64,000 bases of DNA from Fratercula arctica (lineage: Eukaryota; Chordata; Aves; Charadriiformes; Alcidae), in contig CANTUZ010000001.1 in assembly GCA_947846985.1 (NCBI GenBank), positions 32,388,727-32,452,726 of the forward strand, written 5' to 3'. Of this stretch, positions 13,816-25,900 are shown one piece after another. The first letter of the stretch is position 1. Every line of letters begins with the position of its first letter. A program made the translations under genes and the position numbers. The notes beneath the pieces were generated by a model, which did no database searches, had not been told where the DNA came from, and saw only the letters and a program-made list of their open reading frames with translations.

Positions 13816-13857
13816 GGGGGGGGGGGGGGGGGGGGGGGGGGTTGGGGGGTGTGGCTA
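13816..13857 (+). repeat. Poly-G tract (G26) plus a second G run
   Basis: Twenty-six consecutive G residues (13816-13841) are followed by TT, G6 and TGTGG. The G-rich strand is the template strand of GTF2F2. The run can form G-quadruplex structures and is likely length-variable. Confidence 0.9.
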
Positions 13858-14094
13858 GGGAAGGGGTTGGGGTTTTTTTTTTTTTTTTACACATACCTCA
13901 GTGAGACTGAAAAAAACAAAGTCACTGAAGTAGAAAGCCAGTTCTATTCCCATCACACTGAACCCATTCTAAGATCCCATGTATTTTGTGCATTATATCC
14001 TCAATTGTTTAAATTTGTACAGGAATTAACAGTCAATAGTTTTAATAACAAAAATGAAAAGAAAATTAGCTCACCCCGCTATCCAGCTGAACCC

Positions 14095-14200
14095 ATTTTA
14101 CATAATTCATTAATCCTCACAACACTCATATGAAGTAAGGAAATAAATATAATTTTCATTTTTTAGAGATGGAGAAGAGACATGATATAAGCAGTCCCAG
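14095..14200 (+). mobile_element. MIR-like SINE fragment
   Basis: TTCATTAATCCTCACAACAC, then TATGAAGTAAG and, after an AT-rich gap, TTTTTAGAGATGGAGAAGAG. This is the order of the MIR core and 3' half (TCCTCACAACA.., TGAGGTAGG.., TTTTACAGATGAGGAAACTG). It is diverged, as expected for a very old amniote SINE. Confidence 0.5.
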
Positions 14201-17200
14201 TTGTTTTCTAAATCAACTGTATGTCCCAATAATACATACGAAATCTCAACCCATCAAAATGCTGTGTGTAATTAGACTAGTTTGAGTCACATATTCTGCT
14301 TTTCTGATCATGGGTTGCATCTTCTTTATGATCCTCACAAATATTTGGAAATTTGCATAAATGCCAGAGATCTGAAAGGCTGCTGTTGCTTCTATTTCTT
14401 TTGATCCTGAGGCTGCTGGTAGGTTTTCCTCTTCTGCTAACAGCAGTCCATAAAAGAATACAGTACATAAAGGAACAAAGAAGCATTAAGTAAGACCCCA
14501 AAGCATTTTGGAGACTGGAACGCATGGTTAAGTGACAGCCCGAACAAATAGAGACAATTGGAAAGTACTGTTAAAGTAGACAGATATACATCAAAACTCC
14601 ACAGCAGGCAGAGCTAAGACGGCAGAAGGATGAGGGAGGGCGTTTATTTCCTAAATCAGACTTTGGTGAAAAATTTGAGAAGTCAAACATTAATCTAATA
14701 AGATCAGAAGTACTATCACAAGGCATCAAGATTCTGAGTGCTATGTATTTTACTGGAAATAATTAAGTGTAATTATAGGAGTAACTGCTTTAATGAAAGA
14801 AAGAAACATCTTTCCAGGATTTATATTAGTGTTTCTTCCCTTCACATTTCTTTAAATGGCTGGGTATTTCTGATATTTCCAAATACAAATATACAAAACA
14901 CAGAATACAAACCTCTGACTATTAATTTTCACTGGAATACAATCACGTAAGTTATATAGTAGGCGTGATTCATGTACAAACTCAGAAAAGGTCTCCTCAT
15001 ACATGAGAAGCTGTATAAAGGAAAAAACCCCAACCCAAAGAAGGGGAGAACATTCAAGGGGTGTGGGAATAAAGGAGCAGTTCTAAGATATACTGGCAGA
15101 GTTATGTGTATTATTGAACAGGAATACATTGAGATTCTGAAGTAAGAGAAGACTCAGAAAACTGGAGAAGAATGCAGTGTTAAGAGCCAGCAATCCTCTG
15201 TGAAGCACGAAACAGTGAAACAATTCATGCATCAATGCTGCTTGGAAACAAAGATCTGGTAGTCATTCTATCAATGGAGTTCTCCAAACAATTTTTACTT
15301 TCAGTAAGATGGAACAAGCATGAAGGGATTTAAAGTCACCAAAATAGGCATTAAGGCAATCCCACCTATGAAGGGGGAGTTGTGAAGATGTATTCAAATT
15401 TTCAATAAAATGAGTCATCTCACCCAACTTTACAGATATATCTTATACTTTATTTGTGCCTACAGTGTACAGTCTTCCTCTCCACCCATCAGTCCTTTAC
15501 AGTTAAGGATGCAATTGCCTGCCAAGGTCTGCATTTTCCCAAGTCACATCAGTAGCACGTTTTTCCAAGAACAAGGCTCAGTAAGAAACTTTTATCATTA
15601 TCCATCACATAGCTGCATTTTTTATTTACATTTAGAGACACCAATCCTAAACTACCTGCTGGCAGAAAAATTAGGCAATAGGCAATTAAAGCAGTAAGGG
15701 AATTAATTTCTAATCACAATCAGAAAAGTTTGTTGTTAAATGTTTAACAAAAGCATGTTCCCATTCCTTCAACCACGAGAGAAACTGTCAAATTATAGCA
15801 CTTCCTTATGCCAGGGTGTCTGCCAGGAGGAAGCTGAGAAAAAAAACTATTTTAACCAAACACACCCTATATCAAACCCATTACTTGCCCCTAGATAGTT
15901 CTTAGCTATATACATATATGAAAAATTCATTTTGTTCAATACAAGACATTGAAATATATGCAAAATGCTCTCCTTTCCTCCCGCCCAAAAAATTACAGCT
16001 ATGATAGTTGATGACAAAGATAAGATAAAATGACTGGAAGCACAAATAGCATTGTTGCATAGCAACTGTTGATGTACATATGGTGATGTTTATGGAACAG
16101 AATGTAGTTCATATTTAATGCAGAAGTAATACTAAAACCAGCCTAGACAGCAAGACCTAGACAGCAAGAGACAACTGTGCTTTGGATCCCTCTGCAGTCA
16201 TCACAGAAGCCACGCTTCCCGCCAGCTTTGCTAAACTGATGTTCAGAACACCACCGCAGGTCTTACTGATGCGCCCAGCAATGAAGACAACACAAAGAAA
16301 GTAGGGACGTATCTTCCAACTACTACTTTCAGAGTGTATTGTACTGCTCTGTATTACTAATTAGAGCTATTTCAAAATACAGAAAATAGGAAAAGAAAAG
16401 AAACAAGACAAACCCCAGAGTCAGTCTAAGCAGAAAGTGCACCACCTGTGAAAGCCAGCGTAGACCAGATTTTTAATAGTATCTATCTAGCTTTATATTA
16501 GTTCAGATCTAGTACACACACTGCAGAAGACCAAGAAACTGCAATTCATTACTCCAGACATAAAAAAATGGCACCTCAGAAGAGCCTACTGCTGTCCATT
16601 AGCTAATATGGAACCACCAGAGATGCAAAGGTTTACAATGTAAGAACTCAAAGATTTCTTCCAACTACAGCAGGTCTTTGAAGCAAGTTCAGTTAAGACA
16701 AAAGAAAACACATCGAAAATCCAGTCAGAAGTCTAGAAATTACATCATGCAGAAAATATTAAATTACTTGTCAAATTTCGTCTCTTTTACTTGCTCTCAG
16801 TGACCTGAAGAGTCAATGTGAAGTGCTGAATTACCCAGAATATGTACAGTCCCTGCAGCATCTGCCAAGATCACAAAATATTTCAGAGGCAGCTTTGTCA
16901 TTCTCGTTCATTTTCTGAAAGACCATCAAAAAGATGGTCGCTACAACATAAGGATCCCAGGATTAGAGGACAGCACACAGAATACATCTTAGGGCTTTAA
17001 ATATGCTCCAAAAACCAGAAAAAGAACCCTAAAGTCCCAACCAAACCCCCCCCACCCTTTAGAAAAGAAACCCAACAGGTTTATGCCATTTGCTCCATTT
17101 TAGGCAAGTTCAGTCCTCAAAAAGGGTATTGAATGAGAGCAATAGTGCATGAAACACTTCTTTTTATCCATATTTCATTTGCATAATTCTTCAAATGCAT

Positions 17201-17438
17201 CCACCCAGATGCAACATTAGCAATACCATCTGCACTTCCATACCAGCTTACTCTTTGGCCCATGGTTCAAGCTGGCATATTGATTCTGTTACATGGTGCA
17301 CTTTGCAAAAGAAAAAGGAACAAGATCCCCAATGCTTTTCACAGAAATATGCCAATTATAATTTGAAGACAAATACTGGTCTGTGAACATAAGAAAGAAT
17401 GAATTTCAGTTTCCTGTGACTGTCTCTTACTGCAGATT

Positions 17439-17478
17439 GACTGATGTGCAAAGACATGTAAGTCTTTGCACATCAGTC
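17439..17478. repeat. Perfect 17-bp inverted repeat with 6-nt loop
   Basis: The left arm GACTGATGTGCAAAGAC at 17439-17455 is the exact reverse complement of the right arm GTCTTTGCACATCAGTC at 17462-17478, separated by ATGTAA. It lies inside GTF2F2 intron 4, so either strand could fold as a hairpin. Outside the arms there is weak continued pairing after a 2x2 mismatch. Confidence 0.9.
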
Positions 17479-19307
17479 TTTTTCCATGGTTGATATAATT
17501 ACACTGGTTTTTTCCCCACGTGGACTTTCTGGCATCAAATAGGGTAGCAGCCTTTCTTTCAGTTGGGATATCCATATAGTTTTGCTCTACTCTTCAGAAA
17601 CCTGTTTTCACACTAGCCATAATTCAGTATGAAATTTGCTGAAATTGGCCGTGGAGCTCAAAACATACCGGCGATAGACATTTAAACGTAACAGTGTGGC
17701 TACAGGAACATGGTGTCTGTAAGAAATCTGACTGGGATTTGGAATATTTGTGTCACATTCATCTTTACAACTAAAAAAGTCATGCAAGAAAAGCACATTA
17801 AAGTTTATTGTTGATTGTACTGCCAACGCCAGCTTTAACACAACAGCAACACATTTTAGCCATTTTGCATTTAAGCAAGTTTCATGAAAACTCACTGACT
17901 CCATGTTATGCTTGCTAATCTGAAGCAAAAACAATTTTGACAGGGTCTATGCTTATTCACTGCTTCATTCCAAACATTTCTCATTTCACTCACTACCCTT
18001 TGCTCCCGATTAATATAACAACTTCTACTCCATAGATCCATGGTCCTTGAATAACATTTTCTAGTTGTTAAGAAACGCAAAATTTTTAATTGGTTAAATA
18101 AAAATTGGACAGTTAAGTACCTAAATATTTTGAGACACTGGTATTACAGATGGTAAACCAGAAATAAATGGGCATCTTCTAGCTATCACATTCTAATGAC
18201 TTTCATTCTGATGACAAATACTCCACATTCAAGTCAGTATCTGCACTCACTACAGCTTAAGTTACCACTTTTGAAGCAGTATTTTGTATCAAAAGGTGTC
18301 TTGGGAAGTAAAATGCCATGGGATTTGCAGCAACCATGCAAAAGTCACTGCATGTATACTCTAAACACATCTTCACACCTGAAATCTCTCTCTTTTGTCA
18401 AGCATTCTGAGGGTGGGGCACAGAGAAATGAAAAAGGATGAGGTACTGCTAAAATGCTTGCAACATTCTTGAAAACTTCCTCCCTCTTTCCACATTTGTA
18501 ATCTATGAATTATAAAACACAGTATTTTGAAAATGTTGCAAGTCATACACATGAAAATACAATTTTTTTAAAGTGAAAAACCAGTAACACAATTATGCTA
18601 GTTTCAGAGAAAGGGATCACAAATGAAAAGTGCCTGGTTGTACTGTAAGAGTTTGTATTTCTGAACACAACTGAGATAGCCAAGCTACTTGTACCTTAGT
18701 ATCTCAATGCTCAGTCATTAAATCCTTAAACTAGATTTTAAAAAGGAAGTGGTCAAACTTACTAAGTATTCTAACTGCCCTGTGAGTTGCGATTCTCCCT
18801 CCCTCATTTATTTGATAAAGCATGACACTGCCATCACAGCAATTACTTGCCAGCGTATGAAGATCAAAACATCAAAAGCTGGTCACGCTGTAGTTTTTCT
18901 GCCCCAGAGAAGGCAGAGGTATCAAAAAATATTACTATTATTTGTCTGCTGGGGACACCAAAACCTAAGTGCTTGAAACTGAGATACCTTCTGCAGACAA
19001 CGAGATCTGCTCTGCACACATCTTCCTTACCTTTAACACCAGAACACATGACTGGGTAATTTCAGTAGAAAACCTTATAGCATAGGGGAGTTATATGCAA
19101 GGCAGTCTGATGAACTTATTGTACAGTGTATCACTACTATGTCCCTTAAGTCTAACATGTAATTTAGGACATATAATCTTGAAAATCCTATACAGCTACT
19201 GAGCTGAACTTAAGGCAGGCCAAACAGTTTAAATCCAGTGAGAAAAATTATAACCTTACTGGTGCACTGTTTGGTATTGTGGCCTTATTAAGCTTTAATA
19301 TACTTAA

Positions 19308-19336
19308 AACATATATATGTATATATATATATACAC
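19308..19336 (+). repeat. TA-rich microsatellite
   Basis: Alternating TA with single G interruptions, followed by ACACAC. It lies in GTF2F2 intron 4 about 510 bp downstream of exon 4. Confidence 0.8.
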
Positions 19337-19846
19337 ACTTCAAATATATACTTCAAGAAGATGCGGTGAACAGATGTGTTTATTGCTAAAATGGATCTGT
19401 TCAAGTGGACAGAGGAAGAATCGGCATTTATATAAAACTATATTCACAGCAGAGACCAAGTCAGGGACAGAAAAAAAAATAAAACAGTCGATCCCAAAAG
19501 TACATGGGAATACACAAACATTTTTTCCAGTGAAAATCCTAAAGGGGAATACACAATGTACTGCACTCCATGCTCCCTTGAGCAGACCCACAGCTGAAAT
19601 GGACATGATAACCCTATGGTGAGAACTCAAATTAGTTGTTAAATCGTATGAAGAACAGAAGATGTTGAATTGAAGAAGTTCAACTGTATGCAGATAGACA
19701 CAAAAAAAGTTCAACAGTGTTATGTATGCAGATAACAATAAAAGAGACCCAAAAGCTGTCTTCTGAGTCTTCTGGCCTTTACAGCATTCAGTTAATTGAA
19801 ATTGTGTATACTAGAATCGTAACAAATAACTTTAATTCCAACTTAC

Positions 19847-19991
19847 CAACTGAACTTTCTGTGAACACTGTTAAGGTCTGTCCTCCCACACTTTGCAAAA
19901 GAAATGGATGTTCCCTTGGTGCACTGACCGAAGCAGGTTTTCCTCCAATATCATTGATGCTTGCAAGCTCTTCATTCAAAGTAAATGACAC
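19847..19991 (-). CDS. GTF2F2: GTF2F2 coding exon 4
   Basis: This 145-nt exon encodes [48 protein letters not shown] and one base of the next codon. The acceptor is CCGTTAG|GTG and the donor GTTG|GTAAGT, so it ends in phase 1. It forms most of the dimerisation barrel. The last residues read SSV where I recall SSS in human RAP30. The next exon must start with two bases of a codon beginning with G, as expected for the Asp/Glu before KLSLEG. Confidence 0.95.
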
Positions 19992-22900
19992 CTAACGGTC
20001 ACAATTACCACAGTGTTACTAAACAGACTCAATTACACAGCTTTACGAGTTATGGGGAAACAAAAAGAGAGAAAACACAAGCAGTAAAGCACATTTCCAT
20101 TTCAAAAACATAAAGAGTGGGATAAGAGTCTCACTCTATTGATCTCTTGTTGAAATAGAGAATTCAATGCTTTCACGTACTTAATAAAAATTACTTATGT
20201 TTTAAAAAAATCGTAAATTACTTCCTCCTGAAGTCAGAGAACAATTTTATTTTACTTATTAAAATGTAAGGCATGATAGGTCTTCAGACATTGTTCAGCA
20301 TGAGCGCTTTAGAATGTTTAACACGGCCAGCTGAGTTCCAGAAAAAGTGCCAGTGTACCACAAAAAGTGTTATTAGCCCAGGGATTTCTGAAATGCATGC
20401 AGCCCAGGAGAGCTTCAAATACATCTCCTTTGCTATGTTTACATTGTATGCCCAATACAGGAGCTGAGGAGGTACTGGGGGGACTAGGTAACCAGAATCC
20501 CTAGCTGCAGGACACAGCAAGAAACCTGAAGAGAGGTATTTCAGACTGGTACTGTGCACTCTTCCTGTACGTTCTGCTCAGACTCATTCTGCCTGCAGCA
20601 ACAGAGTCCCCGGGAAACCACCCATTCTCAGGGGGTTCCTCACCGCTTGGCTCTACACTGACTGCAAAATGAGCTTTATGGCTCTCATCAATATCAATGT
20701 CAAAATTTTGGCATGGCACCCACAAAATTAGGGAGGTTGGCTCATATATTCTGGCCTAGAAGAATCCAATCAAACATCCAAACCTCCAGTAGAACTCTCT
20801 CCACCAAAAGGAGTTTGGTCAGGTTATCAAATGGCAAATGCAGCCTGCTTCCCTGGCATTTTTTTTGTCCATAGTTTCTTCCAATTCAGTGACAGACCTA
20901 CATGATATTTGAAGTAATTGTAATTAATACAACTTCCTTTATCTCCTGTAAAAGATACGGGAAATAACTATCATTCACTGAGGCTGCTAATACAAGCAGC
21001 TAACTTTGCATGCAGAAAAACCTTCATATTGCTTTATATTTAGTGGAACCAAATTCCAAATAAAAGACTTCCTGAAATTGCAAGCCTCCATCTCCAACTT
21101 CTTTTGCTTTATCATCCTCCTCCTCAGTTCTCAGACAGCCTTTCGCACTAACACATTTCAAAATGTTTAGAGAGAAGGTCACTACTACAATTGCTTTTTT
21201 ACAGATGGCTAAACAAACTGAGGGAACAAAGAGGCCTGATGAAAGTCCCGAAGTAAATCTACGGGCAGAGCTATGAACAGAATTCTCTCCTCCTGATTCT
21301 GTGGTACAATGCTTCGTTACAGATGTAACAAAAAATACGCGACATGAGAAACCAGCATGTTACAAACAATTTTTAGAATTCAAAATATAACACATTCACA
21401 GCCTTTGTATTTAGCAATTACTTACTTCTGTTCTTCCTTGATTTCTGCAAAAGAAAATATTTAATGTTTTAGTTTCCATAATCTAATTCCACAAGTATTA
21501 TTTCCCTTTTTTTTATTTCTACTTTTTCCCTGCCTTTTTTTTTTTTTTTTTTTTTTAAATCAAAAAGAAAATTCAAATTCTGGTTTTGTTACTCATCTTC
21601 ACTCCTGAGCTGCTCAAATTTTTTTTGTTATGCTGATGCCCAAGAATAAATGGGAAAAGTCAGCAGGTGAGAACAGAAGCAGCAAAATAGCACATGTAAG
21701 TTAAAGAACATTCTCCAGTTAGATGTGCATATTTCTTGGGTTTAAGAAATCAAATATCATGTCAAGGGATACAGCCACTCCCCAGTATAATTTCATATAA
21801 TTTATATTCATAATCACTATACAAGCAAGTAACATTCAGATATCAGAGAAATATGCACAGTGTTTGCAAGAAACAGGATTATGTATTACAAAAGGTGCAA
21901 CATAATCTATTTTACTGCAGGTAACTTTCAAGAACCATAACCAATAAAGGCACAGTAAGGGCTTACTTGGCAATCCTTAGTTTTCCCACTTCACCTCTTC
22001 CTGAAGCTTTATTCCACTGTTGTGACAAGTATTTGGGGACCTAAGGAAAGACAACAGATTTCACGAAAAGCAGATTTAAAACTTCTATATAAATTGTGTA
22101 TGTGTATATACTTTAAATACTTTTACCCTGACCACTTCAGAATACAGTATGAGGTAAATATAGTAGACAATATAGAATCATAGAATGGTTTGGGTTGGAA
22201 GGGACCTTTAAAGATCATCTAGTCCAACCCCCCTGCAATGAGCAGGGACATCTTCAACTACATCAGGTTGCTCAGAGCCCTGTCCAGCCTGACCTTGAAT
22301 GTTTCCAGGGATGGGACATCCACCACCTCTCTGGACAACACGTTCCAGTATCGCACCACCCTCAGTATAAAAAATTTCTTCCTTACGTCTAGTCTAAATC
22401 TACCCTCTTTCAGAGTAAAACCATCACTCCTTGTCTTATCACAACTGGCCCTGCTAAAAAGTTTCTCCCCATCTTTGTTATAAGCCTCCTTTAAGTACTG
22501 AAAGGCTGCAAAGCAACCCCAACTCCCTCAGCCTGTCCTCATAGAGGAGGTGCTCCAGCCCTCTGATCATCTTCATGGCCCTCCTCTAGACCCGCTCCAA
22601 CAGGTCCACGGCTTTCCTGTGCTGAGCACTCCAGAGCTGGATACAGTACTCCAGGTGGGGTCTCACGGGTGCGGAGCAGAGTGGCAGAATCACCTCTCTC
22701 AGTCTGCCGGCCACGCTTCTTTTGATGCAGCCCAGGATACAGTTGGCCTTCTGGGCTGTGAGTGCATATTGCCAGCTCACATCCAGCTTTTCATCTACCA
22801 GTACCCCCAAGTCCTCTGCAGGGCTTCTCACAATCTATTTATGCCCTAGCCTGTATTGATACCAGGGGTTGTGCCAACACAGGTAGAGGACTTTGCACTT

Positions 22901-25900
22901 GACCTTGTTGAACCTCATGAGGTTCACACGGACCCACTTCCCAAGCTGTTACATATACATTCTGTTAGGGAGAGCAAAAAGAATAATGTAGCACAAAAAA
23001 CAAGGCCAGTGTAGAGTCCCAGATCCCCCAAATGAGGGGAAAATCTTGTAATACCTTCAATCTCAAATACTATTATCCAATCATGAAAGGCAAAAAAAGA
23101 TAAGCATCATATTCTTAAACTAAGGAGTTTACCAGGTAAAACTATACTAAATAATCATTAGAAATTATCATCTCTTTGGGGAAAAAAAATAAAAATATCA
23201 ACCAACCAATCACAATGATAAGAACTTAGGCAATTACAACTTAGAGACCAGAAGGTGATGTGAAGGGACGGCTTAGAGTTTGCGAAACTATAACACAGTG
23301 AGCAGCAAATAGCGGCCCTACTCCCACCAGATGTCCACTTCTCCAACAGCAGAACTACCCTAGGCAGATCTGCCCCCCATCACTCATTCCCACCCCTCCA
23401 CTGCACTGGGAAAAGTTTTTGTGCAGCTGGTCAGCATATAGAAAGAGCAGACTGATCTGGCTGGGAGGTGTGGGGGACTTCCATGTTTTAGCTGTGCTGA
23501 TTTCGTATTTAGCAGATGGAACAACCAAACCAGCTCCACAACCCATTTTCCCAAACGGCTGCACAAAGCAGAGGTCAGTGCAGGGACAGGAACGAGCAGC
23601 CCTGCTTCACCTGATACATCCAAGGAAAAAAACATCCTCCAGCGATGCTGACTCACCTACATACACGTTACTTCAGTTACAAAGGTTTTGGTATCTGCAG
23701 CATTGGTGACCATGGCTCATCATGGATAGTAAAGGTGCCTACGTAACCAACCAACAAGCTGCAAGCTGGCTTTCCAAGCAGATCCGTTTTTCCTCTTTTT
23801 CCCATCAATGTAGCATTAGCTGAACTCACAGCCTGCCTCTCCACTCTCTGGCCAAAAAGGTACCAGCTAACTACTGCCAGGTAAACTAGACCCCAGCAGC
23901 TGGCACTTCCACAGCCGGCCTCAATGTCTTGTTGCTGCTTCTGTGCCGCACGCTCACACTCCTCAAACTTCCAGATGTGTCCCAGATGTGATGATGCATG
24001 CACACATGTATGCAGCAGCAACAGCACTTCCTTTTTCTGGAGATAGTAATGCCAGGAGAAGGTGTCCAGTGCTCAGCAGAGTTACTCCGGTTCTCTTTAA
24101 AGACCAGGCAAGCTCAAAGATGACAAACAACATTTATGCTGTGAAATCAAAAGGTTGAGTGTTTGTTTTTATATACGGTGCTCTTGCTGATGAACACCTA
24201 TAAATCTGAACACTTTATGAGTGCACAGTTCCCCAGGACTTCAAGAGGCAAGCTGCGCTGGTGGCTGCCGCTGCTCTGCCCCAGAGAGGAGCTCCCAGCT
24301 CGGCCCATATGTCCATGCATCCAGCCCTGGTGAGGTGCTTCAAGCTTCTCAGTTTAGCCCCAGAGGAAAAAGCAACTTCTCTACCTTCTCTGCTCCACCA
24401 CATGGCATCAATTCTAGCCATGTCTACCTTTCCTTGCAAGAAGCCAGCTCAATCAGCTATAAGCACCGAGTGCAGCGTTTTGCAGATCACGTAGATCTGC
24501 AGATCACAGTTTTTTTCATAGAATCATAGAATCATAGAACCATAGGGTTGGAAGGGACCTCTGGAGATCATCTAGTCCAACCCCCCTGCCAGAGCAGGGT
24601 CACCTAGAGCAGGTTACACAGGAACACGTCCAGGCGGGTTTTGAATGTCTCCAGAGATGGAGACTCCACCACCTCTCTGGGCAGCCTGTTCCAGTGCTCT
24701 GCCACCCTCAGGGTAAAGAAGTTCCTCCTCATGTTTAGGTGGAACTTCTTGTGCTCAAGTTTGTGCCCATTGCCTCTTGTCCTGTCCCCGGGCACTACTG
24801 AAAAGAGCCTGGTCCCATCCTCCTGACACCCACCCTTTAAGTATTTATAAGTGTTGATAAGATCCCCCCTCAGCCGTCTTTTTTCCAGACTGAAGAGACC
24901 CAAATCCCTCAGCCTTTCCTCATAAGAGAGGTGTTCCAGTCCCCTAATCATCTTGGTAGCCCTCTGCTGCACCCTTTCCAGCAGTTCCCTGTCCTTCTGG
25001 AACCAGGGAGCCCAGAACTGGACACAGTACTCCAGGTGTGGCCTCACCAATGCAGAGTAGAGGGGGAGGATGACCTCCCTTGACCTGCTGGCCACACTCT
25101 TCTTGATGCACCCCAGGATGCCATTGGCCTTCTTGGCCACAAGGGCACATTGCTGGCTCATGGTCATCCTGTTGTCCACCAGGACTCCCAGATCTCTTTC
25201 CACAGAGCTGCTCTCCAGCAGGTCAGCCCCCAACCTGTACTGGTGCATGAGGTTGTTCCTCCCCAGGTGCAGCACCCTACACTTGCCCTTGTTGAATTTC
25301 ATAAGGTTTCTCTCTGCCCAGATCTCCAACCTGTCCAGGTCTCTCTGTATGGCAGCACAGCCCTCCGGTGTGTCAGCCGCCACCCCCAGCTTTGTGTCAT
25401 CAGCAAACTTGCTGAGGGTGCACTCTATCCCCTCATCCAGGTCATTGATGAATATATTGAAGAGGACTGGACCCAGTACTGACCCCTGGGGAACACCACT
25501 CGTCACTGGTCTCCAACTAGATTCTGTGCCCCTAATCACAACCCTCTGAGCTCTATCTTTCAACCAGTTTTCTATCCACCTAACTGTCCATTCATCTAAC
25601 CCACACTTCCTAAGCTTCCCTATGAGGATGCTGTGGGAGACCGTGTCAAACGCTTTGCTTAAGTCAAGATAGACCACATCTACCGCCCTCCCCTCATCTA
25701 TCCATCCAGTCATGCCATCGTAGAAGGCTATCAGATTAGTCAGACATGATTTCCCCTTGGTGAATCCAGGCTGAGTACTTCTGATAGCTTTCTTTTCCTC
25801 CACGTGCCTTGAGATGACGCCCAGAACAAGCTGTTCCATCATCTTTCCAGGGATGGAGGTGAGGCTGACCGGCCTGTAGTTCCCTGGCTCCTCCTTCTTG

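Larger units (their letters stand above)
11729..19846 (-). other. GTF2F2 intron 4, first part
   Basis: About 8.1 kb of AT-rich intron between exon 4 and the candidate cassette exon. It contains a 26-nt G run at 13816, a MIR-like fragment near 14095, a perfect inverted repeat at 17439-17478 and a TA-rich microsatellite near 19308. No other convincing exon was seen. Confidence 0.6.

Noticed and set aside
14277..14460. Minus-strand segment open in two frames, starting after a TTAGCAG
   Set aside because: Looks like an exon at first (cagcag-rich, splice-like start), but neither frame matches RAP30 or another family I know, and no donor fits the needed phase.
17439..17478. Hairpin as a standard pre-microRNA
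   Set aside because: The stem is only 17 bp and the loop 6 nt, shorter than typical Drosha substrates; kept only as an unexplained hairpin.
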